A DNA stretch of 64,000 bases from assembly GCF_003254395.2 (NCBI RefSeq), contig NC_037642.1:8941736-9005735 (forward strand), given 5' to 3'. Source of the stretch: Apis mellifera (taxonomy: Eukaryota > Arthropoda > Insecta > Hymenoptera > Apidae). Below, in pieces: positions 38,398 through 50,262 of the stretch; position 1 is the stretch's first letter, and every line of letters starts with the position of its first letter. The notes under the pieces were generated by a model. That model did no database searches. It had not been told where the DNA came from and saw only the letters and a list, made by a program, of their open reading frames with translations. A program made the translations under genes and the position numbers.

Positions 38398-39120
38398 CTA
38401 AATATCGAGCGGACTGTTCGAGGATTCACCTCGATCCCTATTATTTTTTACGACCGTTATTATCCCTCGAATAACCTCGATCGTTCGCGAGCGAACGACT
38501 GCCGTCTGTCCGCCCCTCCCTCTCTCTTTTTCTCTCTCTCTCTCGGATGGTCCATCGAAATCACGATGGCAGAGTGACCGAATCTCATTTTCGACCGAAC
38601 CTATCGACCAACCGTTTGAACAGGCGTGTACAATTTTTCGATTCGCCGATGGAAACGATCAGCAATTTTCCTTGTATTTCGCTTCTCCCTTCGATGGATC
38701 CGTCATTTCTATATCAGGAAATTTTGCTCGCTCATTATTCGAATCAGCGACGAAAAATCCTTTAAGCTTTCGTTTAAGAAAAATAACGACTCCTGCTTAC
38801 CGAATTTCCCCTTCCAAGATCAAACAACCCGTAAACCCTTTCTTCCTTCTTCTTCTTCTTCTTCTTCCGAGTCACAGATCGCCGCCGCTTTCGAAAAACC
38901 TCGGACGGACAATTTCGCGGCGCGTTGAATCTCGAATCTCGGGCGGGACAAATGCCGTACCGCAGGGTGTAGCTCCTCTCCGCGGAAGCGATTCTCGTCA
39001 AAGAATAAAGAGATGGAAATTCGTGTACAAACGCGGGGCAAATCCCGAGTTTTCACCACCGGTGTTGAAAGAAATACCGCCTCGATTTAAAGCTGGCAAT
39101 TGTCGTCCTCGTTCCCCGAC

Positions 39121-39163
39121 TATATATATATATATATATACACAAACACACACACACACACAT
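39121..39163. repeat. (TA)10(CA)n compound microsatellite
   Basis: Perfect TA run followed by a CA run with one interruption. Confidence 0.95.
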
Positions 39164-40792
39164 ACTTGTATTCTCGACAATGGTCCGTTTAATTAAATCG
39201 TACTTAATAACCACGAGTCGGACGGAAACGATCACCGGGACGGAAGAGGAGGATTGGGGATGGAGATTGAGAAGGGGCGAGGGAGGGAGGAGGGAGGGAA
39301 AAATATAAATGTGTATAACGATAAAAGGAATGGCGGTCGTTTCTGGCGCACGTGCGAGTACGAATATACGAGCCCTCTATCCGAACCCTCCCCCTCTCGT
39401 ATCTAGTATCGTCGTGTCCTCTCCGTTGTCTCTCGTGAGCGAAACGTGAGCACCGGTCCGCGACCGAGTATACACACACACACGCACGCACAGGGAACGA
39501 TAATGCCACGACTCGAGCGAGAAGCACGTTCCCCCACTGGCCAGATATTTCTAATTTTCTTCCCGGTCATTGGAGGCGAGCGAGGACGCGCGTGCACGAC
39601 TACCACGCTTCTCGTCCGTCCGAGAGAATCTCTTCCTCCCCGATTCCGTTTATTACTTATTCGTTGTGACAGTGTCCTCTCTATTTCCCTTTCAATCTTT
39701 TTATCCGTTGTTGTTCTCGAATAATCAACGATAGCTACGAAATCTTTACAAATACGTTCGGGCAGAGAAATTTAGAACGCTCGAGAGGAAATTTATTTCG
39801 TCCGAGTAATTATCTTAACCGGGCACTCGCGTTGTTTAGAACGTCAGTTTAGAAAAACCTGTTCTGCCGACCCCTCTCTTTCTCTTTCTTCCTCTCGTTT
39901 TACAACTCGCTCGAAAACTTGAAAAGAGAATCATTGAACTCTCCTTTCTCTCCTAAACATCCTCCCAAATCGTTCATCGTTTCAGCTCAAGTTTCGCCCA
40001 ACTTTTCGCATTTTCCCTAATAACGAAAAAGGTGCCGGCAATTTTTCATTTCTTCTGTCCCGAGAAGGTGACGACGACCCCGTCGAGAGGTAATCGATTG
40101 GCCACGCGTTAAAGACTCTCTCTCTCAGGTTCCTTGCTCCTGCTAATTACTCTTGCACTCGACTACTCGGCTGCGGTTTCGAGGGCAAAGGCAAAGCCCT
40201 GTGCCCTGTGCTGAAAGTTGAGAGCTGCTTTCACGAAGGGGACGAAAATTCGAATCGGAACTCGATCGAACAAGTCCAACTATCCCTTTCTTCAGAGATT
40301 GATCTCGGTTCCTTTTCCTTCTTTCCCCTCGGATGGAAAAGTGGTCGTAACGGCGCTTCTGTTTTCGTATTCCGTGTGCGCACGCACGCGTTATCGCGGG
40401 TTCAGATTTGCCGGTCGAGACGAATCGGTTCAACCGGTCGAGAGAGAGAACGTGGTCTCGTTTATCCCGCTGCTCCATCTCCTTTCCGTTCTTTGTAATC
40501 CTCTCCAAGTCCCTGTGCAAGTCGAGAATTGTTCGTTGTCGCGCGCGAACATCACCGAGTACGATCTTTCTTAAAGCAGTTGAAAATCCGTGTAACGAGG
40601 ACGCAACGCATGTGCGTTTGACGCTTAACTAGGATAATAAAGTTATTCTCTCCCTTTCTCTCTCTCTCGAAATCTCGAGCGAGTAAAACTTGATTCGAAG
40701 AAAAATGTCAAGAAGGTAATATTTACGGAATCATTCGTAGAATGTGAATTCTACGACCACGAAATATCTTTCCTCTCTCTCTCTCTCTCCAG

Positions 40793-40934
40793 ATGGATCG
40801 TGTTCCACGAATTCCTTCCCGACTTTCGACACTTTTCCCAGAGCGTGTCATCAGATCGCACGACTCTGAAGAAACGTTTCCCTTTTCCCTCGAAGAGACG
40901 AAAAGAAAGAGAGAGAGAGTGGTGGCAACAGAGG
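40793..40934 (+). other. candidate internal exon
   Basis: A plus-strand acceptor with a long CT tract (CTCTCTCTCTCTCCAG) ends at 40792. A strong donor AGG/GTAAGG starts at 40935. Two frames are open over the 142 bp. Phase 2 in, phase 0 out reads WIVFHEFLPDFRHFSQSVSS then DRTTLKKRFPFP and a basic stretch, with GC-rich third positions. Phase 0 starts with ATG directly after the acceptor (MDRVPRIPSRLSTLFPERVI). The first frame would join in phase to the next candidate at 41356 across a 421-bp intron. The CT tract is a microsatellite, so the acceptor could be accidental. No domain recognised. Confidence 0.25.
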
Positions 40935-41355
40935 GTAAGGAAGTCCCGTCCCTGAACCGGTCCGGATTTTATTTCGTGCGCGTTTGTCTTCCGCTCGGAT
41001 TACTCTCGCGGCCATAAGCGGAAGATAAGATACGTCCAGGATACCCAACCGCTACGTAAAGGACCCTGTGACATATGGCCGGCGTACTAGAATTCGTTTC
41101 TCTCTTCCTTGGTCACACCTCTCTCTCTCTCTCCTCCACCCGCTGCGCCTATATGCTATATCCTTCTCGCTCGACGAGCATCCACGACCTCTCGTTACTT
41201 ACGCCTCCAGTGGTGACGAGCTGCTCACGATCGGAAGGAAGTTCACGCGGGTACGCCGTGAATCCGTTTCAGGAAGAGTGGTTCGAGGCATTGACCCGGT
41301 CGAGCGAGCACACGCCCGATTAACAATTGGCGAATTTAATCGACGATATTTCCAG

Positions 41356-41436
41356 CTCGACCGCCCGTTTTCGTATAACTCGCCCGATTATTCTTCCCGT
41401 TTCCTCCTCGTTTCCCTGGGAGAAAGGTTCGTCGAG
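41356..41436 (+). other. candidate 81-bp internal exon
   Basis: A plus-strand acceptor ACGATATTTCCAG ends at 41355. A near-perfect donor GAG/GTAAGT starts at 41437. Phase 0 gives 27 codons, LDRPFSYNSPDYSSRFLLVS then LGERFVE, a length divisible by three. A second frame is open. It lies 421 bp downstream of the 40793-40934 candidate with a compatible phase. No domain is recognised. Confidence 0.22.
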
Positions 41437-44351
41437 GTAAGTGATACGTTTGGAACTCGTCGAAGGATCGAGAGAAGCCTTCCCTCTTCCTTTTTTTAAG
41501 GAATATTTCGAGTGTGGTATTTATACGAAATTGTCAACAAGTATATAATAACGTATAATAACTCGGGAAAACATCTCTCTGGATATAAACTGTTATTATT
41601 ATGTTTTCCAGATGGATGAATTCTCGGGTGAATTGATTTGTTCTCGGAAGAAAGAGAGGAAAGGAGAGAATAAAGAGTTGGAAAGGAAGGAACGGTTGAA
41701 AGTAAGGCCAAGTTGGCCGAAAGTAGGCGTGTCAAAGGGGCGTGAAACAGGCACCGTGAACGAACGAAAGGGAAAATTCTAGTTTTTAGGTATATATTAG
41801 CCAGCCAGCGGCATGACCAATCGTTTCCGTGACGAGGTAAAGAAAGAAAAAAAATGAACGGGTTCCGGTAACGCGATAATGACATTATCGATGTTCGACC
41901 TGCGCCCTCGAGGCAGGCTGCAATTTGTCAGGGAAACGAGATCTTCGAGATCTCGGGAAGAATCCGTCCGGCAAGCGTGGAAAGTCTGGAGAGACGATAA
42001 AGAAGCTTTCTTCTCTCTTCGACTTTCCTTTCCGTCGTGGTGGCGGCGCGGATGACGTGGCGTCCGAGCACAGAAAAATTTTAATGGGATCTCCCCTCTC
42101 GAGATCCAACCTGTATTGTGCTGTAAAACGTTGCCGTTGTAATCTCTCGTTTAAAAACGGCGGACACGGCGCCCCGCTACGCGCGTCTTTCTCCTCCTCC
42201 TCGTGTTTCTCTCTTCGAGACGAAAAGAAGAAGAAGAAAAAAATCTCTCGATGTCTATCTGACAACAGCAACCAACGCGGGGTGTTGTTCCTGCGCTGTT
42301 CCGCGGCGATAAACCACGCGAGTGAAATTGGGTTTCGAGCACGATACTTAGCGAAAATTTATGCATAGCGCGTTATATTTCGAGGGATCGTATGAACAGC
42401 CTTCTATCCTCTCCTTCTTTATCCACGGGGGAGGGGAAAAGTTGCAATTTGTGGTACGTAATAAACACAGGAATCCGGGGGGAGGAGGAGTTGCTTGCTC
42501 CCTGTTTGCGAACGGGAGAGATCGTATGAAATTTTTTACACACGCAAATATCGCGGTCCCACGCACGCTCGAAAAACGATTTCCCGCAAGTTTTTCCAAG
42601 GCAAGCAGAAAAAGGAAAAAGAGAAATTACCCACCGCGCTTGAAACGGTTAGATATGAAAATTTCGGTGGAACAAGTATATATATATATATATATATACG
42701 TTCTATATAAAATATTCTCGGCGAGCGACAAACTTTCGATTATATTAATATTAATAATAGGGAATGTTTGCGCGCCAATCTTTTGGATTCGTTCCCCGTC
42801 CGGGGAAGGAAAAATTGGCGAGTATTGCCGCCACCAGTCCAGATACCGAACGAAATACAATAATAACGGTGGCCGGTAATTGGAATTCCGGAAAACGTTG
42901 GACGTTTCCACGGTAGAAATAATATTTCTTTCCGGCGTTGTAATTCGTTACGGCCAACGGGGGCCGTGGCGTTATCTTGGTTCTCGTGGAGGGAGGTACG
43001 TAAAAAAGGAATTAAAATCCGCGGAGAGAGAGAGGGAAAAAGAGAGGGAGAAAGAGAGAGAGAGGTCTAGTTCGAAAGCGGCCGTGGCGGGTAGAAAATA
43101 AACGGAACACTCGGAGGAGAAAAAAAGAGAGGAAAAATGAGGAAGAGAGAGAGGGGAGGAATGAATCGGAGGAACGAGGCTGGTTAAGCAACGCGTAGGT
43201 CGGCACCGGGAGGAACGTTCTCGTAACAAAAACGTAGCTTTTATTGGCCTTTGTCCGCAATTGGAACTGTGCAACTGCGCGACGCGTCTACACCGAATGA
43301 GATAATCGCTTAATTAGTCTCGATACCACGGTGTGCACGTACTACCACCAGTCTCGTAACGTAACGAAACGAAAAGTCGAAAAACGAGGCAGTTTCGTTT
43401 CAAGGCATCGCGAGTTTTTATTACATGAACGGTTCGAGCGCGGCTGTCTGTAAAAATGTAAAAAAATATAAGAAACCGATGATATTTTCTCGTTCATTTT
43501 TCCTCTTCTTCTTTTTCTATGGAAGAGTAACGCGCAATATCGAAACAACGAATATAATTAAGATTTATTGTAATACATCGGTTGAGACCTTATTTATAAG
43601 CAAAATTAACGAAGGAATTAATAATGGGAAAACTTTATAAATCGTTAAGTTATAAACAATTTAATAAACAAACGCCACTCCAACATTCCGCTCCAATTCC
43701 ATCACGGATATCGCATATTAACCTTTCCCCCTCGAGATTCTTCCCCTCCTTTTCTACGCACAACGGAAAGATACAACATCTTCGAATAATATCGAAACAC
43801 GGATACACAACAAACAAACGGAAACTCGAGCATTTTATCGAAATCGTTCGCGTTTCCAGGAAAGGATGGACAGAAAAGGGACCTCCCCCCTTTTAATAAA
43901 TACGCGTTGCGTGAGCTCCGATAATAGACACACCCTTCACGCACCACGCAACGTTCGAACGGTTTTATCGGTGTGAAAGGGAGGGGCGAGTATCGGTGTC
44001 GCGGACGGATGCCTCGTTCCTTCGTTTTCGAACCGGCTGCCGTCTAGTAATCACCGGTTTCGCGTGTTCACGAACGAGCGAGGAGGACGGAAGACGTGGC
44101 CGACCGGTTCGCCACATGGCACCGTTTCCGAAAATAAGACGTTTCCCCTCGCCGAGGGGAGCGTGTAACGCCGCCTAGTGTCTTCATTAGAGGATTATAG
44201 AGAGGCCTATCGAGCCGATCCGAATAATTACGTTTCTCCCCTTCCATTTTCCGTCGATCTATATCGATCCCTCGCCTGATTAACCGACCGGTGTTTCGTC
44301 GTGCATTTAACACGGTTTCTATCGCTTTATTAAAAACGGACAATTACTCAC
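41437..44351. other. noncoding stretch
   Basis: No supported gene. It includes a TA microsatellite at 42677-42698, a GA-rich tract at 43024-43064 and an AT-rich part at 43460-43680. A GAG/GTACGT donor-like site at about 42995 lacks a matching acceptor. Confidence 0.55.
42677..42698. repeat. (TA)11 microsatellite
   Basis: Perfect TA dinucleotide repeat. Confidence 0.95.
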
Positions 44352-44391
44352 GGGACGAAGTTTCTACGTTTAGGCTTCTGTCTCCACTCAC
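44352..44391 (-). other. candidate 40-bp exon with strong splice signals
   Basis: The minus-strand acceptor is the best in the window. A CTAAC branch-point word lies about 25 nt upstream of the AG, followed by a T-rich tract (GTTTCCGTTTTTTTGTTCCAG) ending at 44392. A GTGAGT donor follows 44352. Two frames are open: VSGDRSLNVETSS (phase 0 in, 1 out) and EWRQKPKRRNFVP (phase 1 in, 2 out). The second fits the 38367-38397 microexon. The exon's first six bases, GTGAGT, could alternatively be a donor for an exon ending in TTCCAG. Coding status is unproven and it might be untranslated. Confidence 0.35.
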
Positions 44392-44497
44392 CTGGAACAA
44401 AAAAACGGAAACAGTTAGAAAAAGATATTATCGAAGTTGAAAAATCGAATGGAGGAGAAGAGGCAGTTCGATCGGTGCCACGACTTTGGCAACGAAA

Positions 44498-44517
44498 ATA
44501 CTCGAATATTCGAGTAT
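44498..44517. repeat. perfect 20-bp palindrome
   Basis: ATACTCGAATATTCGAGTAT equals its own reverse complement. It is followed by a TA repeat. Confidence 0.9.
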
Positions 44518-45003
44518 ATATATAATATAAGAGAAGTTAATATAAGAATAAAATATAAGAGAGTTTCGTGAAATTTCATTGCAGATTCAGCGGCCCACTT
44601 CTCGCAAACGGCCACCGTTTTTTCGAGTCGAACTTTCCTTCTCTCTCTTCGTTTCGATTCGAGATAGAGGCGGACGCGCTTCCGCGTATTCCTCTCGCGC
44701 GGAATTTTAATCGGATTCGGCCGTCTCGCGGTTCGACGGAAAGGAACATCTTTCCTTCCGCTCGGGAGAATTCCGTTCATCGATTCTCCGACTCGAGGAA
44801 AACGCACGATGCTGCCTCGTCAAAAGGAGGGGAGAGGGAGAGACAGACCGGCATCGCCTACCCGACCAAGTAAAAACAAACGATCTCGAGGCGCAACGCA
44901 AGAGAGAAAGCGTTGTTGCTGTTGTGCTCGGAGGGGCGAGGTTTTTGCCTCGAGAGGATGAGGAATCTTTTCACGGTCGACGAGGCACACGATGGGAAAT
45001 TTA

Positions 45004-45025
45004 AAGACTCGCGCGCGCGAGTCTT
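45004..45025. repeat. perfect 22-bp palindrome with a CG core
   Basis: Each half reads AAGACTCGCGC, with no spacer, and the centre is an alternating CG run of five units. It can form a cruciform or Z-DNA. No gene boundary adjoins it. Confidence 0.9.
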
Positions 45026-45675
45026 CCTTTCCTTTCCTCCGCAGCTTTGTCCCCCGCAGATTTTCCACCCTCTCCAATCTTGTTCGCGTCGGGTTCCGTC
45101 GCGCTTCCCAAGGAGATGAATATTCCCTGGAAGGGAATAACGATCGCGGAGGATTCGGTCTTCGTGCATGACCGGAGACCAGCAATTAATCGAGTTATCG
45201 TCCTCCTTTGCTCCGAAATTTCGACCGTTTCTCGACGACCGGGGAGGGAAAAGTGCATAAAGATCTAGTTGGAGAGAGTAGCTTGAGAGAAAAACTTGTT
45301 AACGAGGAAGGACAAACTTTCGTTTCGATTAAATATTTATTACGATACGCTCCAATTTTCATTCCGTTGAATTCCATGAAATTACCAATTTGTTTCGAGA
45401 AACAAATTCCAACGAAACTCGTTCGATCATTCTCGAATCGACGACGAAACTCGACTCTCGTTGACCGAGAGGAAACAGAGAATTTTCCACTTCTCCTTTC
45501 CCATCCACGTTGGAATAAATCAAGATATTATTCTTGCGTTTCGCGACTAATTTTCGATTATAAATAACGCGAGCGACGTTTCCGTCTGGTGAAACTCGTC
45601 GACCAACTTCCAATTTCCCGTCTAATTCTCATTTTTACCCCCGACTTTTCTTACTCACTCTCCTCCACTTCACAG

Positions 45676-45847
45676 ATTTTCAAGAGCGAGAGAGATCCTT
45701 TCCTTCGTTCGTCGTGTCATCCTTCGACTTGGCGAAGTAACAACGAATAATCCTGGTGTGATAACGAATCATACCAGAGATTCAGATCCCTCCCCCTCTC
45801 TTTTCAAAGCTGGAGGAACTGGCTCTCCTTCCCTCGGACTCATTTGA
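45676..45847 (+). other. candidate 3' terminal exon
   Basis: A plus-strand acceptor with a long pyrimidine tract (TCACTCTCCTCCACTTCACAG) ends at 45675. Entering in phase 2, a frame of 56 codons runs to TGA at 45845: FSRAREILSFVRRVILRLGE then VTTNNPGVITNHTRDSDPSP and a Gly/Ser-rich end. A second frame gives a 24-codon end. It has no ATG and no recognised domain. The acceptor tract here is not a simple repeat, which makes it better than most candidates. Confidence 0.2.
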
Positions 45848-48000
45848 AATTCCGCGGGGATATCGGTTGTAATAACCGCGGGGGACAAACGTCTCGAGGC
45901 GTGCGCGGCCACGTTTTGCTGCCTGTCGCACGCGGCACACGAAGCAACGACACGAGCGCGTGGATCGGTTATTGGATTTCAAGTGGCATAAGATTTCGTC
46001 TGGCAAGTTGGCCAGAGTGGTAAACGGAGCCGGGGAACGTAACGAGACGGTAAAATTAATTCGCCCGCCCCGCGGACGACTTATGTTTTAACGCGAATTA
46101 ATCCGCTCGAGCGCGAACAGAATTCCATTTACAAAGAATTACGCGAAAGAGTTTAAGTTTGTTTAAAGAGGAAACGTGTAATGATACGCACGATATACGT
46201 GCGTTTTATCAAGACGTTGATCCTTCAAGTCTCGAGTCTTTCTCTTGGACGCGGTCGTTGTTGACCGTTTGGAAGGACGGGAGGCGCGGAACGAACATTA
46301 ATCCCATTGTCCTCTCGAGCGAAGGTCTTCTCCTTTCCTCGAGAACAAAGATGTACAGGATCTGCACGTATATTACGATATCAGGTATGATACTTGTGCC
46401 ACGCATTGTCACAACGACAATGAAAATGGAATATTTCCGAGGGGAAGGAATTTCGTCGGATCAAGGATTCGTTCGAGATATTTCTTACGATCGTTGAAGG
46501 AGATTGTAACAGAATTATATTTAAATTATCTGCGTATTAATCTGCGCGTGTATTTATGCTAATTCTCGTTAAAAAGAAAAAGATGCAAAGGAGCGCAATC
46601 ACGGTAAAACGTCTCATTGAAAACCATGTTTTTCACTCGTGGAAAAATTCGATTAAGGTCGAGAAGGAAATACTGTCGGAGAGGGTGCGTGTGTTTCCAA
46701 GCAAGACGATGTCCGAGAGGGGGTCTCGTCTGCCTCCTGTTTCTCGCGGAAAATAACGGAGCGCAAAGTGAAACTACGCCCATAGCCCTCGCCTTTACTT
46801 ATGTATGAAACCTGGTGGCTCGTGTTCAGCCCGTCCCTTCTTCGATCTGCCTTCCAGCCGCGCTCCTCAGCAAACTTCTACGTTATTCATACGTCGTGGA
46901 TGAACGATGAGTATCTGTGTCCACTTCCCCGCGACTCCGCGGAGGAGGGAAGGTCGCCGTTTGAACTTCGCGGACGAACTTCAAGGACAACCTTGGCGAG
47001 AGAGGGCCCCGGGGTTTAATCCCCTCCTCTCGAGAGGAGAGAAGTTTTCGCGAACATTTTGTTTGCAAAAATTGAGTTTTCAACCGAGTCTTCTTCGAAG
47101 GAAAGCGACAACTTTCAAATTTATTACCTTCTTTTTCTTCTTCGTTATTCGTTAATTATTCCTGCACGAGTAGGGAAGGAAGGGAACTCGAAAACCTGGG
47201 CCACGTGGGAACTGTTTTAATCCGCGAAAACCGTTTCGCCGTGAGAAGCCACGCGTGGCCAACGTGATCCGCATTTTCGGCTTGCACAGCGCGGCTCTAC
47301 GTGGGCCGACGAATTAACGAGAGCAAACAAAACCCGGCCAATCGGCCGAGTAAGCCGATCGATCGCTCCTGTTCGGGGAGGAGGGAGAGAAAAGTCGGGG
47401 CTGTTTGCTCGCCGCTGCGAGAAAACCGGACACCCTTCTCTCATCCTCCGGCGAGGTAAGAGTCGGGGGAGGGCGGATAAGGAGGGTACATGTCCCACAG
47501 TTGGCCGCAGAAAGTGCATTAGAGCCGGTGGTCGTCTGGCCAGGTTCACGGAAGCAAGGGCTCGTGATAACGGGGTGAATTTACGGGGTGAATCCGATCC
47601 GCGCCTATAGGAGGGGTAAATCAAAGGAGAAACAAAAACCAATTTCGTAGCAAAGTCGACGATATTCCATCGTCGAATTATTAATTATGGAAATTACTTA
47701 TCTCTCTCCACCTCTTCTTCTCTCCCTTCTCCAATTAAATCCATCGGATATCGGAATTTCGAGGTAAATAAGAACAATCTGATCCCGAATACAAACGAAT
47801 TGGAAAAGAGAAAAACAGAGACGCGAGGAAAGACAACGGCGAGGCAGAAGCCAAGTGTACGGGTTGCGCGTACCATTTCCTCGGAGGGAAGGGGAGAGAA
47901 GAGAAAAGAAAGGGAGGAAAGGAGAAGATGGAGGGAAGTAGCAGCGATGGATAAGCGGAGAGCAACGTAACTGCCGGACAGAGTGAATTATGGGACAATT
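45848..48000. other. noncoding stretch
   Basis: No supported gene. Minus-strand 47441-47542 has a coding-like frame broken by one TAA (see findings). A hairpin with 8-bp arms lies at 47655-47675 (TCGACGAT/ATCGTCGA). Confidence 0.5.
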
Positions 48001-48419
48001 AGTTCCGGCAGATATATAAGGCTCAGACACAGAACCGGCCGTTCCGTTTCTTTCTTCCTTCCTTTCTTCCTCCTTCCCTCCCTTCTTTCCTCCGTCGCTG
48101 GCTCGCGGATCTGACACAAGAGAGGGGTAGGTTTCTGGTCTTAAGGGACCAGGCCAGCAGCCCGGAGCTTTCGTTCGGTGTCCACGCGGACGGAAAGCTA
48201 AGAAAGAGCGACTGGACGACTCATTAACCACCACCGTGCTCCGCCGTTCTTTGTGTCTACTCTCCCCCATCCTTTCTCCACGTTTTCCACCCCTCGCGTC
48301 CCGAGAACCGCGCTCAAAGTACGAATCGTTGGTCGGTCGGTTGGCGAGCTTCTCCTTTCCGTTGTCCTTTTTTTAAAACCGCTTTGTTCCGACACACCGA
48401 GAGGAAACTAACACCAAGG
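48001..48419 (+). promoter_or_regulatory. TATA-containing block ending in a donor, possible promoter plus 5' UTR exon
   Basis: TATATAAG at 48013-48020 is a good TATA box. About 30 nt downstream is a pyrimidine tract, and the block ends at a strong donor, CCAAGG/GTAAGA, at 48420. A first untranslated exon of roughly 370 bp would fit. There is no initiator consensus at the expected distance and no coding frame, so this remains a suggestion. Confidence 0.2.
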
Positions 48420-49653
48420 GTAAGAATTTCAAAAAGTATCTTCCCGTTTCGAAAACGAGGACGACGAACGAAACGAAACGAGGAAGAAACAATCCCCAAT
48501 TTCACACGCTCGAACGAGCGAGTATACACAATTTCCGGGTGGACGTCGAATCGGATCGTATCGATCATTTTCACGGTTCAGAGAATTTTTGCGTCTCGAC
48601 CCACCTCGAGGAAGGGGAAGAGGAGAGGGATGGGAGAGAAAACAAAGAGAGGGGGGAAAAATTTTTGCAGGGGAAGCCGCAGCGATGTCCGCCGCCGATG
48701 TCGCTGATCCGCCGACGAATTTGAATCCGCTGCGGTCGAATCTTGCGGTGGTTGGCCGAGAATCAGGTCGTGTAAATATAGGGGCTGTGTCGTTTAACGA
48801 GCCGTGCGCGCCGCTTCTGTTTCGCAAACGAGCGCGCCGCCGTAGTTTCGGAAGAAAACGATTCCCTTCCGCCGCCGCCGCCGCCACCGTCCCTCTCTCT
48901 CTCCCCCGGAGCGGGGCTAAATTTATGCGGCCAACCGGATTAAAGCCGATCGAATGTTTGTCCGCGCGTTTCGGCCTTAATGGAACCCGATTACTTCCTG
49001 ACATCCGGAAATACCGTCCCACCGTTTCCAGATTAATCCAAACGCGTTGGTCGATACGAAAACGGGGTGATACGGAGAGAAGGGGTTGGTTGCTCCGCTC
49101 GGTTCCGTCTTTTCGATATCGATACACTTCTATCTAATCTAGATTCCAGAGCGAAACTGCGCTCCTATATTCTCCTAAGCAATCCAATTTCCCTCCGCGT
49201 GCATTAATTTATCAAGAAAAACGCGAGATATGTGTACACATATATATATACATATATAGTAACGAGGAGAGTCGCACGTATCGACCCCCATAACGACGAG
49301 CCACCATCACGCGAGCGTAATCGAGATCGAGCGTGGTGGAAAGGCAAAAAGCATTTTCATATCTGTCTGGCCGGGCCTGGATAGATTCCACTCTCCCTCC
49401 CCCCTGCCATTCCCCGCCCGCCCAATAAGAGAAAAGCGGACGCTCCTATAGACGCTCGTTAATAGGACGCACGCACCTCTCCGCCGCTTCAGGGTGGCTC
49501 CGGCTTTCCTGATTAATGGCCGTGCTAATCAAATAAACAATCCTACATCTGTCGACCGAATGTGTTACCGAAGCTGCGGGTATATATCCCCCGGGCTCCC
49601 CCCCGATTCTCCCTTCCCACCGAAACAGGCCACGGCCTCTCTTCGTCCCCCAT

Positions 49654-49680
49654 TCGTCGTCGTCGTCGTGGTGGTGGTGG
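49654..49680. repeat. (CGT)n(GGT)n compound repeat
   Basis: CGT units grade into GGT units. This produces spurious poly-Val and poly-Thr frames. Confidence 0.9.
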
Positions 49681-50100
49681 TTGGAGCGGAAAGAAAGGCC
49701 GATCGAGGAGGCGGAAGCCCGCGAGGAAAAACACGCGATGCCTCCTCCTCGAGTGGCAATTAGAAGGATTAATGATTCCGCCCTGGCCGCGACGTCTCGT
49801 TCCCGTGCCCCGTTCGACGGCCTCAGAGGCCGGCGTTTGTCATCTCCCGATCCCGCGTTACAGCGACGCGAGCCATCGTCGCGATTGGACGGGGCTAGGT
49901 AGCCTGGTTAACCGGTTCATAAATCAACGTTCCTTCCGTTTCACGCCGCAGCAGTCCACCTTCCGTCGGTGATCGTTGTCCTCGATCCTTGAAACAAGCT
50001 TTCGCTGCTCCCATCCCAACGAGAGAGTAATGGATGCGACTTAATCTTCCGCATTTTAGATTACTCGTTTCTGCAATACTTTTCCTTCCGGACGAAAAAA

Positions 50101-50262
50101 ATGTGGCCGTTGTTCGCGCTTTGTGTCTATGTCACTGGGTTGCAAGACCGTATAACAACACTCGTATTGGGTTCGTTTAACGCCTCCGCTTGGAACGGTT
50201 TCATCCTCGAGGCAAACGGCCCGATATCGCGTATTATCTCGAATCGTCCGCGACCAAGTTGA
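50101..50262 (+). other. 53-codon small ORF with hydrophobic N-terminus
   Basis: ATG opens MWPLFALCVYVTGLQDRITT and stops at TGA after 53 codons. The first 14 residues resemble a signal peptide, and an NAS glycosylation site follows at residues 27-29. There is no codon bias or promoter to support it. It may be chance. Confidence 0.1.

Larger units (their letters stand above)
35297..40792. other. mostly noncoding, with weak exon candidates
   Basis: Apart from the elements listed separately, no gene is seen. A plus-strand acceptor at 37301 (TTTTTCTCTTCCCTCCAG) is followed by only 22 bp before a GTAATT donor. A second at 40128 (CTCTCTCTCAG) opens 122 codons to 40498, but the minus strand and another plus frame are open over the same DNA, so I do not call it. 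Confidence 0.5.
44392..45675. other. noncoding stretch
   Basis: No supported gene. It holds two perfect palindromes (44498-44517 and 45004-45025). A plus-strand acceptor at 44583 (TTTCATTGCAG) opens two competing frames, one reaching a stop at about 44873, with no domain. Confidence 0.5.

Noticed and set aside
40129..40498. 122-codon plus frame after a CT-rich acceptor at 40128
   Set aside because: A 125-codon minus frame and a second plus frame are equally open. No donor consensus and the acceptor tract is a CT repeat.
48429..49127. 232-codon minus-strand frame and overlapping 182-codon plus frame
   Set aside because: Open on both strands because of GC-rich TCGA content and a CCG run. No family resemblance.
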